64,000 nucleotides of DNA from Microcoleus sp. EPA2 (GCA_020882975.1 JAHRFD010000007.1:1-64000); one strand, 5' to 3'. Positions 34,631 to 44,230 are shown, counted from the first letter of the stretch. Notes: a model not told the origin generated them from the letters alone. A program made the numbers and translations.

Positions 34631-36631
34631 ATGACTAACACATCCGATCGGCGTTTCTCCACATCTATAGTTACTATCAGCAATTTTACTCCGGCTCTCA
34701 ACAAGATGATTCAGTCTGGTTACGTCAACAGCGACCAACTGAAAAAAGCTCAACTTGAAAGTCGGAAGTCAGGTAAGCGGTTGACAGAGGTACTAGAATC
34801 TGCTACGGGGCTGCCATTGCCACCTGAATTGCTGCGGCTTTACAAAAAGCAGCAGATGTTTGAACTCAAAATAGTGTATGGGGTTGAAGCGTTTGACCCG
34901 GAATTGAACGAACTGTCTAACGAGCAACTTGGAGCAATGCTCGATGACTTGAAAATGTCGATCGACATCTGTCGCCAACGTCGGTTTTTGCCTGTGGCGA
35001 AGACAGAAACTGAACCTCCGGCGCTAGTAGTGGCAATGGTCGATCCTGACAACCTGGATGCTCAAGAAGATTTGCGGCGGATTTTGAAGGGGTTGAGTTT
35101 TCAGCGACGGGTGATTACGCCAGATGACTATCAAGACATTACTTCTGCCTATCAAGAAGACCAAGTTAAGATAGCAGCCAAAATGGCTGAAGCCGAAAAG
35201 GAGAGAAAGCTTTCCCTAGGGGAGGGAGACTTTGGCGAACTCTCCTTAGAAGAGGTTTCTGCCGATACAGAAGACATCGCTGACACCATAAATGACATGG
35301 ACCAAGCTCCTGTCATCAAAGCGGTGAACATCATTTTGGCTAAAGCTTTATCGGAAAAAGTGTCTGACATCCACGTAGAACCTCAAGAAGAGTTCATGCG
35401 AATTCGGATGCGGAAGGACGGGGTGCTGCAAGAATATTTCCGATTTCCCAAACAAGTGGTGCAAGGGATTACTGCCAGATTTAAAATTATTGCCAATTTG
35501 GACATTGCCGAACGCAGACAAGCTCAAGATGGTCGCATCCGCCGGGTATTTGAAGGACGGACGGTGGATTTCCGGGTAAATAGCTTGCCTTCTCGTTACG
35601 GCGAAAAAATTGTGCTGCGGATTTTGGACAGTTCCAGCACTCAGTTGGGTCTGGGTTTGTTAATCTCGGATCAAGAAACTCTGGCTTTGGTGCGAGAAAC
35701 TGCGAGTCGTCCCTTCGGACTGATTTTGGTGACTGGGCCGACGGGTTCGGGTAAGTCCACTTCGCTCTATTCCATTCTGGCAGAAAAGAATGATCCGGGG
35801 ATTAATATCAGTACGGCGGAAGACCCGATCGAATATGCTTTGCCGGGAATTACCCAGTGTCAAGTAATTCGGGAAAAAGACTTGACTTTTTCCAATATTC
35901 TGCGGGCGTTTTTGCGGCAAGACCCTGACGTGCTGCTGGTGGGGGAAACGCGGGATAAAGAAACGGCGAAAACCGCTCTGGAAGCTGCTTTGACCGGACA
36001 CTTAGTGTTGACTACGCTCCACACTAATGATGCGGCCGGTGCGATCGCCCGTTTGGACGAAATGGGCGTAGAACCCTTCATGGTTTCGGCAGCTTTGTTA
36101 GGCGTGTTGGCTCAGCGTTTGATGCGCCGGGTTTGTGACAAATGTCGCATTCCTTACCAGCCCACACCCGAAGAACTAGGCAAGTACGGTCTGTCGGCTT
36201 CTCAAGAAGTGGATCTGACAGTCTACAAGGCTAACACTATACCAGTTGAACAGAGGAAGGAATTGGCAGACCGGGATCAACTTTGTACCAAGTGCGGTGG
36301 TATCGGCTACAAAGGACGGGTAGGGGTTTACGAGTTCCTGAAAAATACTGAACGGCTGCAAGCTCTGATTACTCAAGGTGCTCCCACAGAGCAAATTAAG
36401 GAAGCAGCAGTAGAAGAAGGGATGAAAACCTTGTTGGCCTATAGCTTGCAGTTAGTGCGAGAAGGGGCGACTACCTTTGAAGAAGTGGAGCGGGTGACTT
36501 TTACCGACTCTGGGCTGGAGGCAGAATTGAAAGCGAAACGCAAGCAGGGACTAACCTGCAAGACTTGTCAGGCGGAATTGAAGCCGGAGATGCTGGATTG
36601 TCCGTACTGTTTGACGCCGCGCGTTTTTTAG
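34631..36631 (+). CDS. pilB: Type IV pilus assembly ATPase PilB
   Basis: The hexameric ATPase that powers pilus extension, needed for twitching, phototaxis and DNA uptake in cyanobacteria. The N-terminal MshEN/GspE-II region (residues about 25-180) precedes the ATPase core with DIHVEPQE (about 253-260), Walker A GPTGSGKSTS, AEDPIEY Asp box, Walker B DPDVLLVGETRD and the HTND His box. The tetracysteine zinc motif CDKC ... CTKC lies near residue 505-560. A second CKTC ... CPYC pair ends the protein. The 666-aa length is typical. First gene of pilB-pilT-pilC. Confidence 0.96.
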   Translation: MTNTSDRRFSTSIVTISNFTPALNKMIQSGYVNSDQLKKAQLESRKSGKRLTEVLESATGLPLPPELLRLYKKQQMFELKIVYGVEAFDPELNELSNEQLGAMLDDLKMSIDICRQRRFLPVAKTETEPPALVVAMVDPDNLDAQEDLRRILKGLSFQRRVITPDDYQDITSAYQEDQVKIAAKMAEAEKERKLSLGEGDFGELSLEEVSADTEDIADTINDMDQAPVIKAVNIILAKALSEKVSDIHVEPQEEFMRIRMRKDGVLQEYFRFPKQVVQGITARFKIIANLDIAERRQAQDGRIRRVFEGRTVDFRVNSLPSRYGEKIVLRILDSSSTQLGLGLLISDQETLALVRETASRPFGLILVTGPTGSGKSTSLYSILAEKNDPGINISTAEDPIEYALPGITQCQVIREKDLTFSNILRAFLRQDPDVLLVGETRDKETAKTALEAALTGHLVLTTLHTNDAAGAIARLDEMGVEPFMVSAALLGVLAQRLMRRVCDKCRIPYQPTPEELGKYGLSASQEVDLTVYKANTIPVEQRKELADRDQLCTKCGGIGYKGRVGVYEFLKNTERLQALITQGAPTEQIKEAAVEEGMKTLLAYSLQLVREGATTFEEVERVTFTDSGLEAELKAKRKQGLTCKTCQAELKPEMLDCPYCLTPRVF

Positions 36632-36645
36632 ATTGATTCAGCAGT

Positions 36646-36754
36646 CAGTAGTCAGTAGTCAGTAGTCAGTAGTTGTTGGTAATCGGTTATTAGAAAAACA
36701 ACAGTCAACAGTCAACAGTCAACAGACAACAGACAACAGACAACAGACAACAGA
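36646..36754 (+). repeat. Heptamer tandem arrays between pilB and pilT
   Basis: Four CAGTAGT units (36646-36673), then three CAACAGT and five CAACAGA units (36699-36754). These are cyanobacterial STRR arrays. They fill nearly all of the pilB-pilT spacer. Confidence 0.9.
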
Positions 36755-36806
36755 CAACTGAGTTAAATTGGTCAATAACTATCAACTTGATTAGGGAGAC
36801 ATATCT

Positions 36807-37901
36807 ATGGGTCTGATGATTGAAGACGTACTGGAGTCCCTCGTAGAGCAAGGGGGTTCAGATATACACATCCAAGCGGGCGCACCTATTTTCTTCCGGG
36901 TGAGCGGGAGACTAACTCCTCAGCCACAATACGGCGAAATTATGTCGGCTGAGGAAGTGCAGATCCTGATCTTCCAAATGCTCAACAATATGCAGCGCAA
37001 GCAATTGGAAATGGAGTGGGAATTAGACTGCGCTTACGGGGTGAAGGGTTTGGCTCGGTTCCGGGTGAACGTTTACCGCGAACGGGGTGCTTGGGCTGCT
37101 TGTTTGCGGGCTCTGGCTTCTAAGATTCCGAACGCCGATGCTTTAGGTGTGCCTCAGATTTTGCGGGATCTGACGGAAAGACCCAGAGGTATGCTGTTGG
37201 TGACGGGACAAACGGGTTCTGGGAAAACAACGACGATGGCGGCTTTGTTGGATCTCGTCAACCGGACGCGGGCGGAACATATTCTGACAGTTGAAGACCC
37301 GATCGAATATGTGTTTCCCAATATCAAGAGTTTGTTTCACCAGCGTCAAAAGGGCGAGGATACTAAGAGCTTCTCTAATGCCCTGAAGGCTGCTCTGCGG
37401 GAAGATCCTGATGTGATTCTGGTGGGGGAAATGCGCGACTTGGAAACTATCGGTCTGGCAATTTCGGCGGCGGAAACTGGTCACATGGTAATGGGAACGC
37501 TGCACACTAATTCTGCGGCTGCTACGATCGATCGGATTTTGGACGTGTTCCCCCCCATTCAACAACCCCAGGTTCGCGCTCAGGTGTCTAACTCTTTGGT
37601 GGGAATTTGCAGCCAAAATTTAGTTCTGAAAGTTGGTGGTGGCCGTTGCTGCGCTATGGAAATCATGGTGAATACTCCTGCTATGGCTAACTTGATCCGG
37701 GAGGGGAAAACTCCGATGATTTACTCTCAAATCCAAATGGGGGCGAAGTTGGGTATGAGGACAATGGAAATGGCTTTAGCTGAACTTTACAAAACTGGTA
37801 AAGTCACTTGGGAATCGGCAATGGCTAAGGCTTCTAAAGCTGATGAACTCGAACGCTTAATTGGCCCGGCACCCATTGGTGCAAAGACAGGCGGTCATTA
37901 A
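36807..37901 (+). CDS. pilT: Type IV pilus retraction ATPase PilT
   Basis: The ATPase that drives pilus retraction and so twitching motility. It has Walker A GQTGSGKTTT (about 133-142), the Asp box VEDPIEYVF, Walker B REDPDVILVGEMRD, the His box MGTLHTNSAAATIDRI and the PilT signature ANLIREGKTPMIYSQI near the C-terminus. The 364-aa length is normal. A GGGAGA ribosome-binding site lies 10 bases before the ATG. Middle gene of the pil operon. Confidence 0.96.
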   Translation: MGLMIEDVLESLVEQGGSDIHIQAGAPIFFRVSGRLTPQPQYGEIMSAEEVQILIFQMLNNMQRKQLEMEWELDCAYGVKGLARFRVNVYRERGAWAACLRALASKIPNADALGVPQILRDLTERPRGMLLVTGQTGSGKTTTMAALLDLVNRTRAEHILTVEDPIEYVFPNIKSLFHQRQKGEDTKSFSNALKAALREDPDVILVGEMRDLETIGLAISAAETGHMVMGTLHTNSAAATIDRILDVFPPIQQPQVRAQVSNSLVGICSQNLVLKVGGGRCCAMEIMVNTPAMANLIREGKTPMIYSQIQMGAKLGMRTMEMALAELYKTGKVTWESAMAKASKADELERLIGPAPIGAKTGGH

Positions 37902-37906
37902 TTCAG

Positions 37907-38035
37907 TTATTGGTTACTGGTTATTGGTTACTGGTTACTGGTTATTGTTTATTGGTTATTAATAACAATCAACCAACCAAACAACTACGAACCAACAAGT
38001 AACAAATAACCCATAACCAATAACTACTAATTAGT
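37907..38035 (+). repeat. Heptamer arrays between pilT and pilC with self-complementary ends
   Basis: TTATTGG/TTACTGG heptamers (37907-37949) are followed by their complement type (CCATAACCAATAACT near 38011-38025), so the spacer can form a long hairpin in the message. Related TTATTGG units follow pilC (39215-39237) with AATAACAAATAAG units at about 39290-39315. Confidence 0.8.
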
Positions 38036-38064
38036 AATTTTCCATAAACTTTCACAGGTAATGT

Positions 38065-39192
38065 ATGGCTACCAATGTAATCCGCGAAAAGCCTAAAGGC
38101 AGTTTTAGCTTTGAACAAATTCAAGAGAAAATAGATTACACTTTTAGCAGTGTTACTGTTAAAGATTTAGCTATTTTTGCTCGTCAGTTTGCGGCTATGT
38201 TTAATGCAGGTGTCGCCATCGTTAGATGTCTTTCTGTTTTGCACGAACAGTGTTCTAATGCTAAGTTGAAACGAGCGCTCAGGAGCATGAATGCTGACGT
38301 ACAAGAGGGGATAAACTTGGCAGAAGCGATGGCGAAGTTTCCTGATGTTTTTGACCAACTGTTTATCAGTATGGTGGCGGCCGGAGAAGTCGGGGGTGTG
38401 TTAGATGAAACCCTAGACCGTCTTGCTCTGATGATGGAAAAAAATCACAAAACAGAGTCGGAAATTAATTCGGCGATGTCTTATCCGAAGACTGTGCTTT
38501 CCATCGCGATCGTGATTTTTTTCGCAATGACCATATTTCTGCTACCAACTTTTGCGAAAATTTTTAAGGATATTGGTGCAGATTTGCCTGCTTTTACGGT
38601 ATTTATGTTGGCAATTAGTGCGTTTTGTACCGCTTGGCCTCCCATTCAACAGTTGACAGTTATTGGTGTGATTATAGCACTAAAATTTGCCTTCGATATG
38701 TACTACAAAACTCCTGTAGGACGCCTACAAATTGATAAAATAGCAATGAAGTTGCCGATTTTTGGAGATTTGATCGAAAAATCGGCTGTAGCTAGATTTT
38801 GTGTGATATTTGGGTCGCTGACGCGATCGGGTGTACCGATTCTCAATTCTTTGGAAATTGTGCGAGATGTGGCTGGGAATCAGGCTATCTCAAACGCGAT
38901 CGAATATGCAAGACAAGAAATTCAAAGCGGTGGCATGATTAGTATTGCTTTGCAAGAACAGCAAGTTTTTCCATCCTTGGCAATTCAGATGATGGCAATT
39001 GGCGAAGAAACTGGGGAACTTGACAAGATGCTAATGAAAGTTGGCGCTTTCTACGAAACGGAAGTGGAAGAGGCTGTAAAAGGACTTACAAGTATGCTAG
39101 AGCCGCTGATGATTGTGGTTGTAGGTGGTATCGTAGGTTCGATTTTGCTGTCTATGTATCTGCCGATGTTTGCAGTGTTTCAGAAGCTGTAA
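38065..39192 (+). CDS. pilC: Type IV pilus inner-membrane platform protein PilC
   Basis: The polytopic platform protein that couples the PilB/PilT motors to pilin assembly. Two T2SSF domains, residues about 37-160 and 240-362, each with the pattern FARQFAAMFNAGVAIVRCLS and FCVIFGSLTRSGVPILNSLE. Hydrophobic helices lie at about 137-160, 168-215 and 345-370. The length of 375 aa is slightly short, since the N-terminal leader before the first domain is trimmed. The GxxxE-type segment AAGEVGGVLDETLDRLA is present. Last pil gene of the operon; a gene of unknown function follows 150 bases downstream. Confidence 0.95.
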   Translation: MATNVIREKPKGSFSFEQIQEKIDYTFSSVTVKDLAIFARQFAAMFNAGVAIVRCLSVLHEQCSNAKLKRALRSMNADVQEGINLAEAMAKFPDVFDQLFISMVAAGEVGGVLDETLDRLALMMEKNHKTESEINSAMSYPKTVLSIAIVIFFAMTIFLLPTFAKIFKDIGADLPAFTVFMLAISAFCTAWPPIQQLTVIGVIIALKFAFDMYYKTPVGRLQIDKIAMKLPIFGDLIEKSAVARFCVIFGSLTRSGVPILNSLEIVRDVAGNQAISNAIEYARQEIQSGGMISIALQEQQVFPSLAIQMMAIGEETGELDKMLMKVGAFYETEVEEAVKGLTSMLEPLMIVVVGGIVGSILLSMYLPMFAVFQKL

Positions 39193-39342
39193 AAAACAGT
39201 AATTTGTTATGCGTTATTGGTTATTGGTTATTGTTTATTAATTGGTAAAAATTAAAACAAGTAATCACTAACCAGTAATTAAACAGCTAATAACAAATAA
39301 GAAATAACAAATAAGAATTAACTAATAAATCCTGAATTTAAA

Positions 39343-39957
39343 ATGTTTATTAAACAATATAATTACGAAGCGTTACTAGCACAATACAGTGAATCTGCTG
39401 CGGCCCTTGAACTGCTTAAGAAGTATCGAATTTACATGGAAATGGTTCCGAGTATTCGTCGGAGCGATGATAGTTTGATTGCAATTCCTTTGCCCATTGC
39501 GCGGCTGCGGGAGGGCGTTTCCTATGCGCGAAGCAGCGGTGCTAGTATATCACCGGGACAAGCAGTTTGTTTGCCCTGTGATTTGGCGATTTTGATGTGC
39601 GATCCTGAATGGAAAGTGAAAATTGGGGTAGAAATTTTGATTTTTATTCATCGCCAAAATGAGGAGTTTTCTGAGTTACTTGCCCGTTGGCGGCAGTGTC
39701 AGGTTTGGCTGGATAAAGATTACGAGTGGGTGATGCCGCATCGTTACAGGCATATTTTCAGCGATCAAGCTGAGGCTATTCATCCTTTATTTGTGTTGTT
39801 TGATGAAACGCCGGAACTGATTCAGCGAGGTTTAATGGGGGCTGGTTTGCCGTTTGTGGTGGAAAGTTTCGACTCTGGGATTGAGGAAGCAGAGGAGGAA
39901 GAGTTTCTGGGTACTGGGGAAGTGGGAAGTCTGGGTGAAGAGAGTTATGAGTTGTAG
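39343..39957 (+). CDS. Hypothetical protein, 204 aa
   Basis: I do not recognise the family. The protein is soluble with no signal peptide. It has an N-terminal helical part (EALLAQYSESAAALELLKKY), a central strand-rich part with two Cys (AVCLPCDLAILMC) and an acidic C-terminus. It follows pilC on the same strand, so it may share the pil transcript, but nothing in the sequence ties it to pili. The intact frame and normal codon pattern support a real gene. Confidence 0.55.
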   Translation: MFIKQYNYEALLAQYSESAAALELLKKYRIYMEMVPSIRRSDDSLIAIPLPIARLREGVSYARSSGASISPGQAVCLPCDLAILMCDPEWKVKIGVEILIFIHRQNEEFSELLARWRQCQVWLDKDYEWVMPHRYRHIFSDQAEAIHPLFVLFDETPELIQRGLMGAGLPFVVESFDSGIEEAEEEEFLGTGEVGSLGEESYEL

Positions 39958-40161
39958 GTAAATAAATGAATATTCAAGTTCATGAATCTTATGGACCGAT
40001 CGCCTTTGCAAGAATTAAATCCCTATAATTGCTAAGTCTAATAATTTAGATGACACTTTAATGCTCTAAAAAAAAGAGAGAAAAATTTTCCATCTAATTG
40101 GATTCCCCTCGCTATAAATTATGATAAAATAACTAACAATAGCTCCGATCGCCCTAAAATT

Positions 40162-41028
40162 ATGTCGGAAACATTAATTGATATAAGTCTGCCTCCCCAA
40201 TTTCCAGATCATACACAACTTCCTGAGTCTGACGGTACTTTCGTGAAAAATTTTCAGGAGCATCCTCAAAGTATAATTCTCACTGATTCCATCGGGCCTG
40301 TGTTGCAGCGCCGACATCCCGACGGACGCTACTGCATCGGACAAGATTCTGGGATTTATTGGCGGGAAACTGAACCACCGGAAAAAGGGGCAGAAGCTCC
40401 TGACTGGTTCTACGCGCCGAATGTTTCAGCACGCCCGGAACAGGGCAAATATCGTCGTTCTTACGTGCTATGGAGAGAACATTTAGCACCTTTAATTGCT
40501 TTGGAATTTGCTAGCGGAAATGGCAATGAAGAACGAGATGACACTCCTCTGTTGATGACTGATGCAGGAGAAGTGCAAAAGCCGGGTAAGTTTTGGGTTT
40601 ACGAGCAAATTATTCGGATTCCTTACTACGGCATTTATGAGATGAGCAACGAGCGATTAGAAGTCTATCATTTGAGAGATTTTGCTTATCACAAACTCGA
40701 ACCTAATCAACGCGGTCACTATCCGATTGAACCATTAGAAATTGAGTTGGGACTTTGGCAGGGAAGTTATCAAAATCAAACGCAACTTTGGTTGCGCTGG
40801 TGGGATAGTCAGGGGAATTTGTTATTAATTGGTGATGAAAGAGCTGAACTTGAAAAACTCAGAACTGAACAGGAACATCAACGTGCTGAACAGGAACGTC
40901 AACGTGCTGAACAAGAGCGTCAACGTGCTGAACGGGCGGAACAAAAAGCGGCGCGACTTGCAGAAAGACTATTAGCAATGGGTATCGATCCTGATGCAGA
41001 TGATTCACCAGATTTTGGCCATCCGTAA
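40162..41028 (+). CDS. Uma2 family protein with coiled-coil tail, 288 aa
   Basis: A longer Uma2/DUF820 variant. The nuclease-fold-like part is residues about 30-215 (SEWYAPNVS-type segment WFYAPNVSARPEQ, VLWREHLAPLIALEFAS, IPYYGIYEMSNERLEVYHL). A charged coiled coil follows from repeated RAEQERQ units (about 235-270) and a short acidic tail DADDSPDFGHP. The DNA coding for the coil is a tandem repeat (GAACAGGAACATCAACGTGC units). The predicted active-site residues are less obvious than in the short copies. The last 24 bases overlap the end of the convergent Uma2 gene. Confidence 0.8.
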   Translation: MSETLIDISLPPQFPDHTQLPESDGTFVKNFQEHPQSIILTDSIGPVLQRRHPDGRYCIGQDSGIYWRETEPPEKGAEAPDWFYAPNVSARPEQGKYRRSYVLWREHLAPLIALEFASGNGNEERDDTPLLMTDAGEVQKPGKFWVYEQIIRIPYYGIYEMSNERLEVYHLRDFAYHKLEPNQRGHYPIEPLEIELGLWQGSYQNQTQLWLRWWDSQGNLLLIGDERAELEKLRTEQEHQRAEQERQRAEQERQRAERAEQKAARLAERLLAMGIDPDADDSPDFGHP

Positions 41029-41607
41029 GACAAATCCTGTTAACTCTGGATCGGCGCTCACTGTTTCGGGATTATCCAAGATTTCCAGTTCTCGATTGGG
41101 GCGGTAGATGTAGACTTTTCGGTTTTTGCGATCGATCAACAAGCCGAGTAATACACCATTGTCAATATATTCTTGCATCTTGTTTTGCAATCCTTTGAGA
41201 GGATCGCTAGAGGAGCGTAATTCAATCACAAAGTCTGGACAAATCGGTGCAAATGAGGCTTTTTGTTCTTCAGTTAAGGCATTCCAGCGCTCTAGTTTAA
41301 TCCATGAGGCATCGGGGGAAAGGATTGCGACCTTGGGCAGGGTAAAGCCTGCACTGGAGTCAAACGTTTCACCTGTGCCATCTTGTTCTGCCCAGTTCGC
41401 AAGTTGCTGAAAAATCTTACCGTTGCGATTACTTGTATCCGAAAAAGCTGGTGACATAACGATCACTTCCCCACTGGCGGTACGTTCGATTCTCAAATCG
41501 CCATTGGCTAGACAGAATTGATAGAACTGTTCAACAGTCATTGGTTCGATCGCAGGGAGATCGATCGTCAATGGGACGCTTTGGGTTGGAATTAGCAGGG
41601 TTGTCAT
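41005..41607 (-). CDS. Uma2 family (DUF820) putative nuclease-fold protein, 200 aa
   Basis: A canonical Uma2 protein: PMTVEQFYQFCLANGDLRIE at the N-terminus, EVIVMSPAFSDTSNRNGKIF, PDASWIKLERW, CPDFVIELRSSSDPLKGLQN (acidic nuclease residues) and a C-terminal VYIYRPNRELEIL. The 3' end runs into the convergent gene at 40162-41028, with 24 bases coding on both strands. The family role is unknown. Confidence 0.85.
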   Translation of the reverse strand: MTTLLIPTQSVPLTIDLPAIEPMTVEQFYQFCLANGDLRIERTASGEVIVMSPAFSDTSNRNGKIFQQLANWAEQDGTGETFDSSAGFTLPKVAILSPDASWIKLERWNALTEEQKASFAPICPDFVIELRSSSDPLKGLQNKMQEYIDNGVLLGLLIDRKNRKVYIYRPNRELEILDNPETVSADPELTGFVLRMAKIW

Positions 41608-41681
41608 GGTTTTTTTTCAGTTGGTGTAGGAGTGAATTAGTGACAGAATACCTGAACTTTTTTGGCTCGCAGTGGGTGGTC

Positions 41682-41831
41682 AGAAACCGGGTTTTTTCGA
41701 GAATAGTGGTTATAGTCTTTAATATCGCTAAAAACCCGGTTTCTTGGATGGTAGCGCGTCCAGGGTCAGAAACCGGGTTTTTACGAGAATACTGGTTAGA
41801 GCCTTTAATATTCGGTAAAAACCCGGTTTCT
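41682..41831. repeat. Two tandem family A MITE-like repeats
   Basis: Copies at 41682-41744 and 41768-41831, each AGAAACCGGGTTTTT ... AAAAACCCGGTTTCT, separated by GGATGGTAGCGCGTCCAGGG, which is itself partly repeated (GGGTGGGAGTGCGTCCAGGA) after the second copy. A tandem duplication of element plus flank is likely. Confidence 0.8.
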
Positions 41832-41888
41832 TGGGTGGGAGTGCGTCCAGGACGATGATTTTTAGCTTATACCAATTTTTTATGAGGC

Positions 41889-41994
41889 TGCATAGAATCT
41901 GATCCCCCCTAGCCCCCCTTAATAAGGGGGGGACAAGATTCTTCTCAAAGTCCCCCTTCTTAAGGGGGATGCGAGGGGGATCGAGATCTGTGCA
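41889..41994. mobile_element. Family C MITE-like element, short diverged copy
   Basis: GCATAGAATCTGATCCCCCC ... GGGGGATCGAGATCTGTGCA are imperfect inverted ends that enclose CCCCCCTTAATAAGGGGGG and CCCCCTTCTTAAGGGGG palindromes. Related to the element at 8716-8857. The remaining bases of the 41608-42013 spacer hold the family A pair and no gene. Confidence 0.7.
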
Positions 41995-42013
41995 ACGACC
42001 CATTAAATTGGTA

Positions 42014-43030
42014 TTACTTGACAAATTGAGGCATGATTTCGGCGGCGGTGAATAAGCCGGAAATGCCTTTTCTTTGCAGCATTATACCGGCTTTCAGATA
42101 ACCGAAAGCTGGGCCGCAAACGTTGGCAGCCATGCTGGTTTCGTCGCCTAAAGTAAAGGTGTGAGTGGAGATTTTGCCCTCGAAGGTGCGGCCGGTAATT
42201 TGAACGTTGGTGCTCAGGGGTTTTTTGGAATTGCGGGTATCGACGATGCCGCCGACTGTGACTCGATCGCGATCGCAAATTCCTGCCAATTCCAACATGA
42301 TATCATCGGCGTGTTCCATATTTTCCAGCTTCAATAAACCCTTGGTGGTATCTAACAGCGCTTCCACTTCTGCATCAGACATGGCTTGAGCTTTCGGTAC
42401 ATCATAACCGGGCAAATGTGCGATGTCTTCGCGAATGGTGGCTCGATAAGCTTCCCAATTGGCAATTCCGACTCCAAAGGTGATTTTGACGCTGTGCACT
42501 TCTGCGAAACTTTGAGCTGCTAATGCTGCTGCTGCTGTGAGTAACCCTGGTGTTGCACCGCAGCCTGTCATGTAGGTAATTCCTGCTGCTTGAAGTTCGT
42601 CTTTGAGGGCGAGAATTTGTTCGACGGCGCTGGTGCGTTTGATGGCATCTACTAATACTCCTTTCCAGCCGGATTCGATAAATTGTCTGGCTACCGATGC
42701 CATGAATGTGTTGGGAAGATTTGGTAATGCGAGGAAATAGCCGTCTACTCCTTGGGCTGTTTGGATCAGTTCTTGAATGCTGCGATCGCTCAAAATTCCC
42801 GCTGGTTCCAAATAACCTAAAGAACCTTGAGATTTATAAATAGCTTCGCAATCTTTAGAATTTAAGCCTTCAGCAGCATAGGCGTAACCTTTTTGGTCCG
42901 CGGCGGCTACCCAGAGCATTTCCCGTTTGGGAGCGAGTAAACGGGCGGCTGCTTGGCCGAGTCCGCCATAACCCAAGACCCCTACTCGAATTGGTTGGTT
43001 AATTAAATCTGTAGCTTTTTTTGTACTCAT
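42014..43030 (-). CDS. Saccharopine dehydrogenase-like NAD(P)-binding oxidoreductase
   Basis: A conserved cyanobacterial protein annotated as saccharopine dehydrogenase-like. The N-terminal Rossmann motif is [17 protein letters not shown] (17-33). Further segments include [36 protein letters not shown] and [20 protein letters not shown]. The 338-aa length and single-domain pattern suit this group; substrate and pathway are not known, and true lysine metabolism is unlikely. It is alone on its strand next to a small membrane-protein gene. Confidence 0.75.
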   Translation of the reverse strand: MSTKKATDLINQPIRVGVLGYGGLGQAAARLLAPKREMLWVAAADQKGYAYAAEGLNSKDCEAIYKSQGSLGYLEPAGILSDRSIQELIQTAQGVDGYFLALPNLPNTFMASVARQFIESGWKGVLVDAIKRTSAVEQILALKDELQAAGITYMTGCGATPGLLTAAAALAAQSFAEVHSVKITFGVGIANWEAYRATIREDIAHLPGYDVPKAQAMSDAEVEALLDTTKGLLKLENMEHADDIMLELAGICDRDRVTVGGIVDTRNSKKPLSTNVQITGRTFEGKISTHTFTLGDETSMAANVCGPAFGYLKAGIMLQRKGISGLFTAAEIMPQFVK

Positions 43031-43109
43031 GGGAATTTGTGAATATTGGACAATCTTTGATTATCGGTCAATTGGGGACAATTGAGAAGGGAATAATCAA
43101 ATAAGATGG

Positions 43110-43526
43110 CTATGGCGCGATCGCGAAAGCCTGTTTAACTTCCGATCGCAGTAAGTAGTAAATTGTAGCGATCGCAAAACCGAGAGTCAAAAAGTTGACC
43201 GCAGTACCACCACTACCAAACATTTTCGCCACCTGTGCAAGGGTAGCAATGACATGGACAATTAATGTTCCTGTCCAAGCCCAAGTTTTGAGTTGAAACA
43301 AACCCCAAGTTAAAACTAAAGAAATAACTCCTAAAATCAGACTTATCGCGGCAAATATGGCAATAACCCCCCCGATGACAGTGCCCACTTTCGCGCCACC
43401 AACAACAGCACCGAGGCCACCAAAAATCCCCGCAAAAAACAAGATAAATAAGCCATCAAGCAGACTAAAAACAGCACTGATTAGCTGTAAAATTGCCAGA
43501 ATAGTAACACTTTGAGGACGAGTCAT
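43110..43526 (-). CDS. Small polytopic membrane protein, 138 aa
   Basis: A protein with four predicted membrane helices (about 4-24, 27-45, 52-80 and 88-125) and a short hydrophilic end, of the type often called DUF-membrane or DoxX-like in cyanobacteria; I cannot name the family. I prefer the ATG at 43526 (MTRPQSVTILAIL) over 43565, with AAGGGAA nearby upstream. It lies 79 bases upstream of the oxidoreductase on the same strand, so it could share its transcript. Confidence 0.6.
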   Translation of the reverse strand: MTRPQSVTILAILQLISAVFSLLDGLFILFFAGIFGGLGAVVGGAKVGTVIGGVIAIFAAISLILGVISLVLTWGLFQLKTWAWTGTLIVHVIATLAQVAKMFGSGGTAVNFLTLGFAIATIYYLLRSEVKQAFAIAP

Positions 43527-44230
43527 GTTTTTATGTTCCCTTGTTAAATAGATGCGATCGCGCAACCCTCAAGACGGTTGATATATTTGTCATACTGAGC
43601 GACACCTAGTGTAGCGAAGTATCTCCGAGATTTTTCACTCTCCTGAACCTTGTCAAGAATCGGAATGACAGAATTATAGAACCTCCTTGGGGGTTGGTAT
43701 AAATATTTTAACCTGTTAAGTGGTTATGCGGATATAGTGTTTAAAGGCATGAGGGATGGGCATCAAGAGTTTCTTAATCGCTGAAAACATCTATTTTATG
43801 GCTTTTTTTTGCTGATTTCTTGTTTTTTCTTCCTTTTGCTCTCACTTTCTTTTAATCCCGTGAGGTTAGCTTTACAGCAGGCGGAAAGCAAAATCTTTAT
43901 AAAAAAAATGCAACATATCTCTAAAATTCAGCTACAATGCTAACCGTCTAGATAAAAGTTCTACCAAAAATCGAATACATCATATTCATATATCTGTTCT
44001 GACTTTCAATTTCAGGGTGAGAAGCATCTGCAAACGAATTGAATTGCTGTAAAAGCAAGTCGAAGACTAAGCTGAGAATCAGGAAATCATAAGTATTACT
44101 TATTTTCCCGTGAAACGGCTTGGCGAGTTTCGGCAACACATCGGCATTTTAAATCCTGCGCATTTTGCTTATAGCCAAAATTAAGGCTATTTTTTTTGTG
44201 TGTTGTCAACTTATCAGGGGAATATAAACA
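43527..44230. other. Upstream region of the giant subtilase gene
   Basis: 704 bases without a gene. There is a short dispersed repeat (GTCATACTGAGCGACACC... around 43590-43640), an AT-rich region with likely promoter sequence but no clear -35/-10 pair, and a terminator-like hairpin at 44171-44198. Frames here are short and unconvincing. Confidence 0.4.
44171..44198 (+). terminator. Terminator-like hairpin in the leader of the giant gene
   Basis: ATAGCC-AAAATTAA-GGCTAT followed by TTTTTTT lies 33 bases before the ATG at 44231. It has the form of an intrinsic terminator in the sense direction of the giant gene. It could be an attenuator or the 3' end of a small RNA encoded upstream. Confidence 0.5.

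Noticed and set aside
36646..36754. Regular repeats that could be mistaken for a CRISPR array
   Set aside because: Units are 7 bases long and directly tandem, with no unique spacers and no cas genes nearby. They are STRR arrays.
43860..44170. c-di-GMP riboswitch in the leader of the giant gene
   Set aside because: A GCGGAAAGCAAA-like string was noticed, but the conserved GGACGCAAAGC core and the tetraloop receptor are missing.
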